Positions 34,236 through 45,760 of a DNA stretch of 64,000 bases are shown piece by piece; position 1 is the first letter of the stretch, and each line of letters begins with the position of its first letter. A model generated the notes under the pieces. It was given only the letters and a program-made list of their open reading frames with translations, did not search any database and was not told the origin of the DNA. Location: contig SEMN01000079.1 of assembly GCA_005408345.1 (NCBI GenBank), positions 1,178,001 to 1,242,000 on the forward strand. Reading direction: 5' to 3'. The stretch is from Macquaria australasica. Lineage: Eukaryota > Chordata > Actinopteri > Centrarchiformes > Percichthyidae. A program made the position numbers and the translations under genes.

Positions 34236-36818
34236 ATCCAAAGCAGACTTCCCAGAAAATCAGCAAAAGAAAATGCAAATGAATGTGTTTCCATCCACTA
34301 CTGTAATGCAAATATTAGGAGTTGGGCGCATCCAGATAAACAGCTGGTGGCACTAATTCTGCCATTAAACCATTGCAAAAAAGAGGGTGCAACGAGATGA
34401 CATAATTAAGAGCTCCAATCAAACCTCAAACGAACAAAAACAATGGAAAATGTGATGGAAATGTGACATTCCATTCAGTTACAGTCTCCTCATTGCTCTA
34501 CACAGATCTGATGTTTGCCGTTATTTTTTGTTTCTTCAAGCTTCATTGACAGATAAGTCACATGCTTCATGTACGTCATGATTTATTCGCTTGAGTTAGT
34601 TTCCATTGCACTTTGTTGCATTTTGTTTTTATTGATAGACCCACTTTTCCACCTCAGCCAAGCGTCCATTTATTTTTGCAATATTTGGACTTATTTTCGA
34701 ATTTGGGGGCATTTCCACCAGTTTATTTTTTATGCGCAAGTGCATAGATATAGGTGGATGGTGGATTTATGAGCGACTTCTTTCACATTACACAATCATT
34801 TCATCCATCATTGTTAATATATAAATATTAAAGCACCTTTACCAAGTAAGTCTTATTTTACCAATAACCACAACCTTAACCAGATAGTTTTTCTGCCTAA
34901 ACTTACCTTTCCTAGCCTTAGCTAATTTCATATAGCTTTTTTTTTTTTTTTGCCTTAACCTAACAGACACATCAGAAAACGGTCATATGAATCATTTTTA
35001 CAACAGTTTTGTCTGATGGTAGAAGCATCAGATCAGAATTTTCTCAATTGGGTTGTTTTGTATTCAGGTAACTGTTGATCAAGAGGTTCCCTGTTGCCCA
35101 CATTTAATTGTGCTGGGAGATCCTTGCACACTAAAACATAAAACATGGTTGCTTTGTGAATGGGTTCAATTGGCCAATATGCTAGGAGGAGGAGGAGGAG
35201 AGGAGATTGTTCGTACAATAATGGAAGGCGGTCTATGTCCTCATTAACAAGTCCTCTTTACTAGAGTTACCACATATGAAAAAGTATCCTTTGATTTAAC
35301 ATTCACCCATACTATAGGCTTGGCTGAAATCCTTCTGTAGTGGTGATTGGCTTCTGTATTGCTTTGATCCAGAGTCTATGACAGACACGCTTTTCTGACT
35401 GACAGGCCACTTCTGAGGACGCTGATAAAGATAAATAACTTCCATTCAGGAAAATTTTTCTGCATCATTAAACATGGCAAACATATTAGTTTGTAGAGGT
35501 TTGGAGGAGAATCCCACAAGAGATCAGCTAAATCAGATCATCATTAAAAGAGGGATAGTGCCTTTCCAGCCCAGCGGCATCAAAGGGGATATAGGGAACT
35601 TAACATGGCTCTTTGTGCATGAATAAACAGGATGATGATTCACTCTGCATACAGATAAAAACAGCTCTCAAGTGCTGCCCTTTATTTTGACTTTCATTAT
35701 CGTCGTCACGAGTCAATTCATGGCCATAACCTTTGCCGCTTTGAACATTGTCTGATTCCATGTTACCTTTCCCCATTAAAATACCATAAAACCTCTAATA
35801 CAATACTAATAATAATAATACATTAACAATACAAGATTCAAAAGGGGCAATCGTAGGTAGTTTTGTCTGCTCCTGTGATGGCTAATTGGTGCCTTTTGTG
35901 ACTCAGGAGGCAGACAATGTGACCCCTGAGCTAAAATCATCATTCATTTTTATAAGAGATTAACATTTTGGCAGAGGAAGGGAAAGAAAATTTGCTACAG
36001 GCTATTCCCTTTTCTATACACAGATATTATAGTGAAGTAATCCCTTTTAATATAGAATGAAGAACCACAAAGAGAACCAAAATCATGTGTGAACACCTGA
36101 TCCTAGACCTTCTGGCACTGCGCAGATATTTTATCTTTAAAGTGGACATTTGGTAGTGGTAATGTGAAACTTTGGGTCCAGAGATCACCTGTGTGTTTGG
36201 AGAATGAGGGTTTTGGTTCAAATAAGAGTGCCCGCAGAGCTGGACGTGCAGCAGCATACCTTTTGTTGTGAGTATATATTGACATTTCACACTCCAGTAA
36301 ATGAGCAGGTCCTGGCCCTTGGCCCTGGTTGTGGGTGCAGTGCCACAGAGCAAATTAAAGGCAGCTCAGGGGAACAGACAGGAAATAGACATAGCCTCTC
36401 TGTTAGGCTGTTTGTTTTTCTCAGGGCCAATACAGTGAGCAGAACAACAACATAGTTTGTATGCTACATAAATATAGAGTAACTTCTTAGCTATTTCTGA
36501 TAAGCCATGTACTTATATCTCTTCTACATACAACAGTATGGTATCTGCCTGTTTACAGTGCACAGTCAAAAACAATAGAAGCTTCAACTTGGAGCATCAT
36601 CCCAACCTTTCTCCAAAGACACACACGGTCACACACCACAGCTTTATCTTCCATAGGTGTGGTGGGCTGACAGCTTTTCATTTGGACTGTCCTTGTGGTA
36701 AACAAGTACTTTTCTGAAAGGTATTAGAACAAGTTTATTGATCGTCCATCTGCTCACAGCTTATTTGATTGACAGAGGTGGTGTACCTCCAATCAACATA
36801 CCTTCACCAGTACAGTCT
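34236..36818. other. No recognised gene
   Basis: AT-rich, apparently mostly single-copy sequence. There is a poly(T) run near 34938-34951. Frames of 60-108 codons lack domains. Confidence 0.45.
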
Positions 36819-36838
36819 AAGTGTGTGTGTGTGTGTGT
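36819..36838. repeat. (GT)n microsatellite
   Basis: About ten GT units. Confidence 0.9.
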
Positions 36839-36944
36839 ACATGAGAGTGAGGGCAACTAGGTTAGATGCTTCACTGTCTACAACTTTAATTCTGATATGA
36901 ATCAGAATAGGCCAAAAAAGTTAGTAAAACCTAATTTACAAAAT

Positions 36945-37302
36945 AATGGAGGATGTTGTGTGCTTTCTCTCCTCTCTCTCTCTCCCTCTCTCCTTCTGTT
37001 GCTTTCTGCAGGTGTTTCTGCCTCCGGAGCTGTAGAGTCTGGGTCTGTGGTTGCTGCCGCCTGCTGCCCCCGTGCTCCTGCTCTGCACCCGCTGCTGCTA
37101 TTACTGTTGTTGCTCTTATTATTAGTATTGCTATTATAATGTTGCTCTTAGTATTGTTTCTGTTGGTGTTAACATCAATGCCATTACCACAGCTATTGCT
37201 TTACATCCCTATGTGGAACTGTATTGTGCTGCTGTATGTTCTCTTTCCTCCTGCTCTCTCTCTCCCGCTGGCGCTATATAAATAAAACTGAATTGAATTG
37301 AA
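36945..37302 (+). repeat. L2-clade LINE 3'UTR and tail with internal deletion
   Basis: It matches the L2 3'UTR from the C/T-rich block to 'tgctctctctctcccgct'. It then jumps directly to 'ggcgctatataaataaaact', missing about 220 bases (including the 'gaggcagatgac' block) present in every other long copy. Confidence 0.85.
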
Positions 37303-37469
37303 TTTTACTCAGAGATAAACACCAACATATTTAAAGAAAATGACTGGATGGAGCCAAGGAGTACAGGTTCTCTGAATAAAAGCCTGATCATACCAGTGAA
37401 TGCTACAGCAAAGTTGGGTGTTCATTCATGAGCTTGTTGTTTCATGGCAAAAACTGGCAGGGATATTTG

Positions 37470-37990
37470 GTCAAAGCTGATGCCACCTTCTGTTATCGAT
37501 GCCAAAAATTTAAGGCGGAAGACTGGGGCTTCAGAGGCAGCTGCAACGCCGTACAGCAGCGGCATGAGAGGCCACACACACGCCACCGCCCCCCCTCAAA
37601 AGTTATTCCCCTCTATTTGTCATCATGCTTCTTTGCCACTCGTCTATACGAGCACCATGGCATCGAAAATAATGTGCCAAAAGCTCGGTGTGGAGCCGGG
37701 ACATGCTGTTTTGTACTAAACGCTGCTGGAGGGATTGGAAATGTATCGCAAATTGCAGGATTTTCGGCAGGATTTTCGGCCATTCAATCAGGCTTTCACC
37801 ATCTGAAGGGGCATGCACGCGCATCTGCATTTGTAGCTCAGCCAATACGAAACCACCGTCTTTCTGAAACAACCTGTGATTGGCCAAAGTCTCCCATCAC
37901 AATCTAGATTTTCTGAAGCCTGAAAACAGAGCCAAGAGGAGGGGCTGAAGTAGAGGTTTGCTCTCAGACCACTTGAATTACCAAAAATAC
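37470..37990 (+). repeat. Dispersed family C, copy 1
   Basis: It matches 63373-63930 in inverse orientation over several hundred bases: 'ggcttcagaggcagctgcaa', 'gtggagccgggacatgctgt', 'gattttcggccattcaatca', 'catctgaagggg'. The 159- and 91-codon frames here share peptide fragments with the minus frame of copy 2 (for example CGAGTCCFVL and FSAIQSGFHHLKG), but neither shows a known domain. Type of element unknown. Confidence 0.7.
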
Positions 37991-39644
37991 CAAAAAAAAT
38001 ACTGCCTACCTCACCCTTAAAACATATGTGAAAGTGTTTAGATAAATGATAGTGTGATAAGTGTGAATGCCTACGTTTATATTTGCTATATTTTAGGGAT
38101 TGCACTTTTAACTGCATGGTTTGAATGTTTTCATGCAATGGCATATGCACTTTAGGGTGGCTCTTGTATTACCTCCACAGTGGTGATCAGTGCAATTGGG
38201 CTTGTTGAGCAACAGTGTTACCCTGCAGTGTTTGTGATAAAGTGGCAGTTGCGTATGTGGAATAGGTTACTGTATTGTGTTGGATAACGTCCTGTGTTCT
38301 TTCTTGTAGCATAAAGTAGCACTCTTACGTGTACTTGCATTAACCCTAACCCTGGGTCTGTGTAGTCCATAACATCCATAACCTGTGGCAGACTGGCCAA
38401 CGCCACAGTAGTGCTGAAAAGCAGGTGACGGTTGAGTCACAGCCGACAACCGTCTTTTAGTGACATTGGAGGCTGTGCTCTTGTTGCACACTGTCTTAGG
38501 GGACTGGAACTCAAACAAGAAGATGTCAAAGTGACACTGCAAACCTCTGCAATTGGGAGAAGCAGAAGCACTATTTTCTGCATCTTGTGAACATGTGGGG
38601 TTAGTGCTGTTGCTAATGGCCAGATTGATAAAAGTACATTGTAGCCATAGCCTTTTTAAATGCCCAAATGAATGCCATAGTCTTGTTTTGTGAATGTTAG
38701 TTAGAAAGTGCAAACTTTCACTTTGAAAAAGTTGTGGTTCTAGTCATTCAGGTTGACTCCAATGAGATTATTTCTTTCTACACAGCCAGAAAGTTCTGCC
38801 TCCAAGAAATGTTGTGCTGAATGCACACACAAACAGACTGTTGGGGTTTTTGGCGACTAGGATGATGTATGAGATCTATGAACCAACACATCACAACAAA
38901 CTGATGCTGACAAGGGCGTAGTACAGCCAACATTTTTGAGGGGGCACAAATTGATACAAACGTCCACAATATAAATCACTAGAGAATATAGACAAATATA
39001 CAGTATGAGAGGGACTTTCCACCACAGGCACCTAAAAACATGAGGATAGGGGAGATTTATTTGTACGGTTTGATCATCAAAACACTCCTGTCTGTCAGAT
39101 ATCACTTATCTATAAAGCACAGTCCCATCACTTTCCATGTCCATGACTGAGACTAAAACATTTGGACACCAAAGCTCCCAGACGCTGGTGTTTTTGTCTG
39201 AGAATTGGAGGTAGCCTGAGGTGCTAATGGAGCTGTGTCTCATCCCTGACAGACTGTGACGGCTGCTGATATGCTGTAGTTTTTCAAGAAGAAAAAAGTT
39301 TGCAGACTTTGACAGTGCTCTGGCCATATTGACAGGCAGCACCTCTGTCCTTGTGAGGACGCCCTTTCCGGCATTTGGGTAGGACGGCTCCAGCTGATGC
39401 AGTGTCTGGCCAGGTCTTTATTGTCTCACTTTATTAAATTAGCTGTCAATAAGGTGAGAAGCTTGTTTCCTGCGGTGGCATAACGCCTGGGAATGATGTC
39501 GAGAGCTGTTGAGAGAGGGTTTCTCAAAATACTGCTCTGTCTCTGAAATGCTGTTTTTTACATTTTGCATTGGGTCTTAATGTTTCACTTTTAGAAGCAT
39601 CTATTTGCTATATCACCTCTTTCTTTAATTGTTGTTTTATCATT
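37991..39644. other. No recognised gene
   Basis: There is a possible element edge at 38911 ('caagggcgtagtacagcc', leading into a G run), reminiscent of the innermost hAT end at 26155, but no partner is found. The frame at 38267-38713 (148 codons, minus) has no domain. Confidence 0.4.
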
Positions 39645-39712
39645 TGAGCTGCTGTAACGGTCAACTTTCCCCACTGTGGGATCAATAAAAGGTTTATCTT
39701 ATCTTATCTGCT
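39645..39712 (+). repeat. LINE 3' tail of the (TTATC)n type
   Basis: 'ctttccccactgtgggatca' + 'ataaaaggtttatc' + (ttatc) units. The inverse of the same tail is at 55133-55199. This type of tail is found on Rex1-like LINEs of fish; no coding part remains. Confidence 0.6.
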
Positions 39713-39719
39713 ACTAGAG

Positions 39720-39870
39720 AGTTAAAGGGTAATTCTGGCTTATTACAACAAAGGTCTTACTTTCATGGTTTTGTCCATCATTTCTTTCAGTTATGATAAC
39801 ATCGGACTCACCAGAGTAATTGCTGACATCTGGGAAGACGGAGTCATAGCTACGGGAAGTCAGACAGAGA
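39720..39870 (+). repeat. Dispersed family D, copy 1
   Basis: It shares 'aca(t/a)(c/t)g(g/t)actcaccagagta' and '(a/g)ttgctg(a/g)' followed by 'atct(t/g)ggaa' with 49430-49500. Type undetermined; the family X LTR begins six bases after this block. Confidence 0.5.
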
Positions 39871-39875
39871 TGAAC

Positions 39876-40271
39876 TGTCATGATCCCAAGGACTCTAGTG
39901 TGGACTTGTGTCTTTTTTGGTCTTGTTGTTTCCTGTTTAATTTTGAAATTACTGTTCTTGTTTCCTTGTGTGCTGTTTATTTCCTGTCTTTGTTTTCCCG
40001 CCAGTTTTGATTGCTTTCACCTGTGTCTTGTTACTCACCTGTGTCTGTTTCTCTTGTCATCTCCTCCCCTATATATACCGGTCCTCTGGCTTTGTTCTCT
40101 GTCGCGTCATTGATTATGTTGGTGTTGTGGTTGTCTCCCCATGTCAAGAGTTTCCCTGCGTTTCTGCAAGTTTTTCTTTGTGTTCAATAAATTCTCGTTT
40201 AGCACCACTCAGCCTGCCGCCTGTCTGCATCTGGGTCCTCTCCCTGCTGCCTCCATATGGCTTATCGTGGC
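39876..40271 (+). repeat. 5' LTR of family X with attached internal region
   Basis: It begins TGTCATGATCCC and contains 'tatatataccggtcc' and 'gttcaataaattctc'. It ends approximately at CTTATCGTGGCA. Unlike the four solo copies, TGAAC (39871-39875) is not repeated after the LTR, and different sequence follows. This is therefore either a 5' LTR with its internal region, truncated on the right, or a chimera. Confidence 0.7.
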
Positions 40272-41231
40272 AGATCTGCCTCGATGGCTTTTCGTGATAG
40301 AATGATGCGACCAAACTTGGACCCAGCGGACTGTCTTCACCGTAAGTGTGTGCCTCTGGAGCCAGGTACCCCTATGTACACCCTCTTCAGGTTCCTGGGG
40401 TATTTAGGGAACTGGCCAGCTCCCAGTCAGCTTTGCATCAGCATGCTAGCAACCGGCCTGCTAGCCTCCAGTCTCCTTCACTCTTCGAGGGCATGCGGCT
40501 GGCCATATTCCCGGGGACCCACGGTGGCCCCAGGAGAAGTGGTCGTCGGGATTCTCGGCCATGGGCAGCCGCCCAGCGCCCCAGAGTCTCCGCTGCCCAG
40601 TGCCCCAGAGTCTCCGCCGCCCAGCTCAACAAACCGCCCTGCTTCTGCTCCTGATCCCCGGTTGGCGGTCCGGCCGACTCCTGTTCCTTGTCTCCAGTCG
40701 GCGGCCCGGCCAGCTTCTGTTCCTGTTCCCCCGTTGGCGGTCCGGCCGACTTCTGCTTCTGGTTCCCTGTCGGCGGCCCGGCCAACTCCTGCTCCCCGGA
40801 TCCGGTTGGCTAACCGGCCGACTTCAGCTCCTGTTCCCGAGTCGGTGGTCCAGCCAACACCTCCACCGGTTCCCAAGTTGGTGGTCCATTCAACTCCGGC
40901 TCCCCGGACCCGGTTGGCGAACCGGCTGACATCAGCTCCTGTTCCCGAGTCGGCGGCCCAGTCAACGCCAGTTCCCGAGTCGGTGGTCTGGCTGACTCCT
41001 GCTCCCAGGACCCGGTTGGCGAACCGGCCGACGTCAGCTCCTGTTCCCGGGTCGGCAGCCCAGCCAACACCAGATCCAGTTCCTGAGTCGGTGGTCCGGT
41101 CCACACCAGTTCAGCCTCCTGTGCCCGTCCAGCACCCGCTGTTTCTGCCTCCTGTGCCCGTCCAGCACCCGCCGCTTCTGCCTCCTGTGCCCGTCGAGCT
41201 GCCGCCGCTGCTTCTGCCTCCTGTGCCCTAA
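40257..41231 (+). CDS. Proline-rich repeat frame downstream of LTR
   Basis: A 324-codon open frame, the longest in the window, starts inside the end of the family X LTR. Residues 1-124 are non-repetitive. Residues about 125-283 consist of some 13 imperfect 12-residue units of consensus (A/V)(A/V/N)RPTPAPVPES. Residues about 284-324 are short VPVQHPPLLPP-type units. No signal peptide, membrane segment, zinc knuckle or enzyme motif is seen. It could be a gag-like or accessory product of a family X element, or simply a 36-bp minisatellite that stays open because its unit is a multiple of three. The opposite strand is also open over 208 codons for the same reason. Translation is unproven. Confidence 0.35.
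   Translation: MAYRGRSASMAFRDRMMRPNLDPADCLHRKCVPLEPGTPMYTLFRFLGYLGNWPAPSQLCISMLATGLLASSLLHSSRACGWPYSRGPTVAPGEVVVGILGHGQPPSAPESPLPSAPESPPPSSTNRPASAPDPRLAVRPTPVPCLQSAARPASVPVPPLAVRPTSASGSLSAARPTPAPRIRLANRPTSAPVPESVVQPTPPPVPKLVVHSTPAPRTRLANRLTSAPVPESAAQSTPVPESVVWLTPAPRTRLANRPTSAPVPGSAAQPTPDPVPESVVRSTPVQPPVPVQHPLFLPPVPVQHPPLLPPVPVELPPLLLPPVP
40629..41105. repeat. 36-bp minisatellite
   Basis: About 13 diverged 36-bp units alternating between 'cggttggcgaaccggccgac'-like and 'gagtcggtggtccagccaac'-like versions. One unit (near 40970) is short by two codons, keeping the frame. Confidence 0.8.
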
Positions 41232-41785
41232 AACGGAGACCTTTTAAAATGCTGCTGGCCTCGTTTTTGTTTGAAAACTCTGGGGTTGCATTTTAGTGAG
41301 GACGGGCGGAAACTGAGATGTTCTAAAACGATGATGCAGACACCCACGTTCACTTTCTGATTGGGACGTCTTCTTCTCTGATTTGTCACGCCTGTATCAC
41401 GTGACTGTTTCTCAGACGAAAACAAACATCAGCCTTGACTACCAGCGGTTAATTCAACAGTAATAACGAATTACAACACTTACTTTCAGTAACAATTCCA
41501 CCTGGTCGTCGATCCAAGCACAGACCTCTCTGCTCTTACTTTCTGCCATTGCTGTTCTTCATTCGTAGTATTTCCTGCAACTAAACCAGAGTAGATGATC
41601 TGCTTCCTGTTTACACCGGCACGTGCATGCCCAGTACACGTGACGATATGCGTTTTCAGGTGTGTAGTATGGACGGAGATCATTTCTGAAATGGTGATAA
41701 AACACTTGTGATCGTGTGTGAGATCATTTTCGTTTTAAAACACCATTTTTAAAAAAACGTAGTAATATGGATGTAGCCTGACTGA
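41230..41785. mobile_element. Probable non-autonomous DNA element
   Basis: The left side 'taaaacggagaccttttaaa' and the right side 'cgttttaaaacaccattttt' are loosely inverted, and the interior ('gaaaactctggggttgcatt', 'gaaatggtgataaaacactt') resembles fish hAT-type MITEs. The ends cannot be fixed exactly and no duplication is clear. Confidence 0.4.
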
Positions 41786-41843
41786 GCAATTTGCAGTCCC
41801 ATCTTGTAAAGTTTTTCTTTGTCCCACAATGCAGCTTGCAGCT

Positions 41844-41888
41844 GTGATTAACTACCGCAAAGTGAATGTTTGTGAATAATCAATCAAT
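41844..41888 (+). repeat. Retroposon-like 3' tail, copy 1
   Basis: A 45-bp segment ending 'gtgaataatcaatcaatca' matches the reverse complement of 44933-44982 with few differences. The (atca) ending looks like a LINE/SINE 3' tail. Confidence 0.65.
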
Positions 41889-42645
41889 CATTGTCACCTG
41901 CTGAGCTGAATCAGAGACTGCAATCTTGTGATCAGTGTAGTTACTAGATCAAATATATATTTGCTGTGTGGTAGAGCGGTTCTGCTCTGTCTAATGAAAG
42001 TACATAACATTGCATAAAAAATTCTTCTGACGTTAGCAGGGGGTGGTCTTCCTTCAGGTGAGGTGTCGCTATGATAAACAGTGGGAAGCTCTGACAGTAA
42101 AATTGTTTAATGTTCATTGTGGCTGTGAACGACCGTTTCAGCCAAAAGATACTAAGTGACTCCAATTAAAATGTGACAAATCTCATAAAAACCATGCTAT
42201 GGTATGACTTTTGATGCCAACACTGTGAATGTCAATTGTTACTTTCTTTTTTTCAGTAAAACTTCATGTATCCTGGCGAAATTAAACCGGCACAGGATAC
42301 AGATATCAGGATATCTTTTTGGGGTCTTTATTCTGAACAAGAAAACTGGTGTTCAGTTGAGATAAATAATAAAAGCTTTAAAACAAAACATGCAGAATGT
42401 TCTCTGCTGAAAATGCAGTTCTCATAGAAGAAAACAAAATCAGAATTAGCTGAATTAGCTCTATACACTGTAACACTCAGCCCTATTCAGCCTGCTTAAG
42501 GTATAACTCCTAGGCTCTATACTGCATTCTGTACGGTGACAGTGTCAATAGCTCTGAACTACTGGGGCTAAACACACACTACGAGTCTGCTAATACAAAT
42601 AGTGCAACAAACATATATGCTTAAGAGTGTGTAACTTGGCCTACT

Positions 42646-42676
<31 letters not shown>

Positions 42677-43942
42677 CACACGACAAAAATACTATTATAA
42701 CTGAGCGCATAAATAACTATAATGGCTCATCCCTATAACCCCAAAAAAACAACAGATTAACAATATTACATTCACAGGTCTGGTATTTTTACAATGTATG
42801 TGTAGACCTTGAGTACTAACTTGTACATCTTTTCCAGAGCGTGATTAAGGTGATGGCGGGACACTTCAACAATTACATCGGGTTTCTCCCAAGACTATGT
42901 TCTAGACACTATTTGCATATCTGTTACCATCCAACAAAAACAGACACATTAATGTACCACACTTCATCATCTGTAGTTACCCCTTACTTTAAAATGTCTA
43001 TCACTTGATATTTCATGCTAACAGTCACATTTTACAAGATATTTACCTTCAAAAACGTCTCATAATACCTGGAGACACCGCGGTAAAATAAGATGGCTTC
43101 CCCTTCCCGGGTCGCTCTCTGAACCGTTCACAATATCCTTTGTACTCACAGGGGAGTACCCAAATTGAGACAGTGCCCTCTGGTGGCATAAATAATTAGT
43201 CACATTTTCCCACCTACTGAAGTTTCATTCCGAAATTATTGCAAATTCATTACTTGCCAAAAAGGTTGGGGAACACTATATTTTTAAAGACCATAGAACT
43301 ATTTTAATGGCCACTGACTGACACATAGTAATGTGTTTAAAATACAGGTGGTTAAACTAGCACAGATAGCAAACATAAATGTATACTGGGTATGTAATAT
43401 ATTACAAACAAGAAAAAAAAAAAAATCTAAATGCTTCTTTTCGAAAAGAATTACAGGTCATATGATTTTTGCAAGCCAGACATTCCTGTATCTGGCCCAG
43501 TAATCACTGAGTCATTGGAATTAAACTATAATCTTATCAAACTCCTGCAGATATATTGCAGTCATTTTGTGTTACAGAGCAATAAAAATATTCCTTATCG
43601 CTCTAAGTGTTAGAAGTCATGATTGGAACAATTTTGACAGAGCAAATTGTCTCTTATATTGTTGCCTTAATACAGTAAGTCTTCATGTTGATAGAAGAAC
43701 TTATCATTCTAACACTGTAAGTGTTCCAAAATCTTTCTTTTTTCACTGTGTGGTTGTTTCATTTGCATAAAGCTGTACCGGTTTATAAAGCCAGGACTGT
43801 CAGTGACAGATTTAAACATGCGGGAAGTCAGAGGACACAGTGTCATAGACGAGAGAGAAACATCAGTGAACAAGAGATGCTTAATATTTTTCTCTGCAGG
43901 AATGAACATTTATGTGGAGGTAGCACAAATCTATCTGGCTGC
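41889..43942. other. No recognised gene; poly(A) run
   Basis: A 27-base A run lies at 42650-42676. There is a short GC-richer patch at 43080-43190 ('ccttcccgggtcgctctctg', 'gtgccctctggtggc'). No frame has a domain. Confidence 0.45.
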
Positions 43943-44439
43943 CAGTGGTGGAAGAATATAAGTAAAAGTCCTGCATTCAAAACCTTACTTAAGGAAAAGT
44001 ATGTGGTGTAAGTATCAGCAAATTTTACTTAAAGTATCAAAAGAAGAAAGAAAAATGGGCCCTGTCAATGTTTTTGGATAAATATTAATGGATGCATTAA
44101 TGTGTATGTTGCAATTTACTGCTGTAATTGTTTAAGGTTGCACTAATCTTAACTACTTTATATGCTGTTGGGTAGCTTAATCTACAGCAATGCATAATTT
44201 TCTATAAGATCATCATATGTAGCAGAGCTAATCCAAGGTTTTTAAAAAAAATAGTTTATTTAGTTTAAGAACACTTAATCAAGTTTATCAGAAAAATTCA
44301 GATTCAAAATGTACAATGTTGTCTTTCCAACAAAAGTGAAAATGCTTTATTTGCCTAAACATTCATTTAATTATCAAAAACACATGATAACATGACTTTT
44401 GTCATTCAGCATAATGGAGGACATTGTGGTATAAATAGT

Positions 44440-44820
44440 AGTTACCAGTTCTATGAGTATATGTGAGGCCCTCTAACAGGCTTCGCTATTGGTTTATCCC
44501 CTCGAGGCTCCGCCTCAGCACCTGCGAAAAAAGTCCATGCACTCACTGCCCAATCGTAGGGTAGCACCCTCCCCTATAAAACCCCAGTGCAATCGTTGCT
44601 TTTCTCCCTTGAAACTCAGCAACCACAACCAGGGCCAGCTGGGCTGGTGGTTAGAGGGCCTCGCATGTACTCATAGAACTGGAGTTACACCAGGTAACTA
44701 CTATTTTTATGTTATACATGCTGTGCCCTCTAACGGGCTTTGCCATTGGTTAAACCCTAAGGCGAAGGCCGTAGGGATGAGATGCATTCCCAGCTGGGCC
44801 TGAACCCTCTAAAAGCAAAA
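44440..44820. repeat. DIRS terminal/internal complementary region
   Basis: 'agttaccagttctatgagta' (44441-44460) pairs with 'tactcatagaactggagtta' (44668-44687) as an inverted repeat. 'ccctctaacaggcttcgcta' and 'ccctctaacgggctttgcca' (44469 and 44726) are direct repeats. Such split repeats are how DIRS elements template circular replication. Confidence 0.65.
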
Positions 44821-44932
44821 GATTATAGCAGACTCTCGGTCGAGCACTACCCACCTGAGGGACTAGCACTGGGCTGCGGCGATATGAACAAAGGGCACAA
44901 TGCATGAAGGTGCTCCACCCGTTTTGGATTGA

Positions 44933-44982
44933 TTGATTGATTGATTATTCACAAACATTCACTTTGCTGCAGTTAATCACAA
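44933..44982 (-). repeat. Retroposon-like 3' tail, copy 2
   Basis: (gatt) units followed by 'attcacaaacattcactttg', the inverse of 41844-41888. It lies between the DIRS terminal region and the recombinase remnant, so it was probably inserted there. Confidence 0.65.
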
Positions 44983-44999
44983 GGGGAAGAAAGCCCTTA

Positions 45000-45290
45000 G
45001 GCGAATGATCCTAGACCTGAACGAGGAGGTAATGACCTTAGGTCGAAAGGATGGATTTGGATGCAGTTCCACTGGCTCCCTGTCGTCACTGACAAACATG
45101 CAGGAGGAGTGCACAGACAGAGCGCACACGTCTCCTGCCCTCTTGGGTGACGCCAGGGCAAGTCCGCCTGATCCAGAGGCTCAAAAGGCAGACCTGTCAG
45201 GCCGTCGAGCACTGTTTGGAGGTCCCATTGAGGAACCAGGCATCGAGTAGGGGGCCTCAGACTGCGGGCCCCCCTTCAGGAAGCGCTTCA
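45000..45290 (-). pseudogene. DIRS tyrosine recombinase N-terminal remnant
   Basis: The minus translation includes VLDGLTGLPFEPLDQADL, which corresponds to the VLxALxGPPFEPL segment at the start of DIRS recombinases. The frame stops by 44997. The catalytic R...HxxR...Y region is absent. Confidence 0.65.
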
Positions 45291-45379
45291 CCAGCAGTTG
45301 GCTCCTGGCTGTGAAGCAGTCCCGACCGTCATGGCCCACTGTAATCGCCGCTGCAAGGGGGGGGGGATCAGACACCCCC

Positions 45380-45760
45380 TTATCTGTTGTGGTAGGTCAT
45401 AACAGTGGTGTCTGACCTTACCATGATGTGCTTGCCACTCAGCTGCGGGGCGAAGTGGTGCAGCACCTTCTGCACCGCTGACAGCTCCAGCAGGTTGATG
45501 TGTTGAGGGGAGCTCAGCCAAATGCCCCCCATGGTGGCCTTGTCGACCAGCCAGGGATACGTCGGTGAAAACCTGGACATAATGAGCAGCCTAGCAGCAC
45601 TCCCTTGCAATGGAGGGAGGGTGAAACCCAGAACATCACGGCCCCCTGAGCCCTCTGACGTGTCCCTTGTCTTGGCTTGGGTGCAGCTGGAGCCACGTAA
45701 AGATTTCTCATGTGCAGCAGCCCTAGACGTACCACTGAGTGGGGCGCTGACATCATCCCG
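45380..45760 (-). pseudogene. DIRS RNase H remnant
   Basis: Contains INLLELSAVQKVLHHFAPQL and GKHIMVRSDTTVMTY, the typical DIRS RNase H core including the RSD(N/T)T motif. It ends at a stop at 45380 where more domain would be expected. Confidence 0.8.

Noticed and set aside
37788..38713. Minus frames of 120 and 148 codons
   Set aside because: No domains; the first overlaps family C in antisense and the second has no supporting context.
40478..41104. 208-codon minus frame opposite the proline-rich frame
   Set aside because: The 36-bp repeat unit is a multiple of three, so strands without stops in the unit stay open over the whole array; there is no independent evidence.
43080..43190. GC-richer patch considered as a promoter or CpG island
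   Set aside because: Too short, few CpGs, and no open frame or transcript signal follows.
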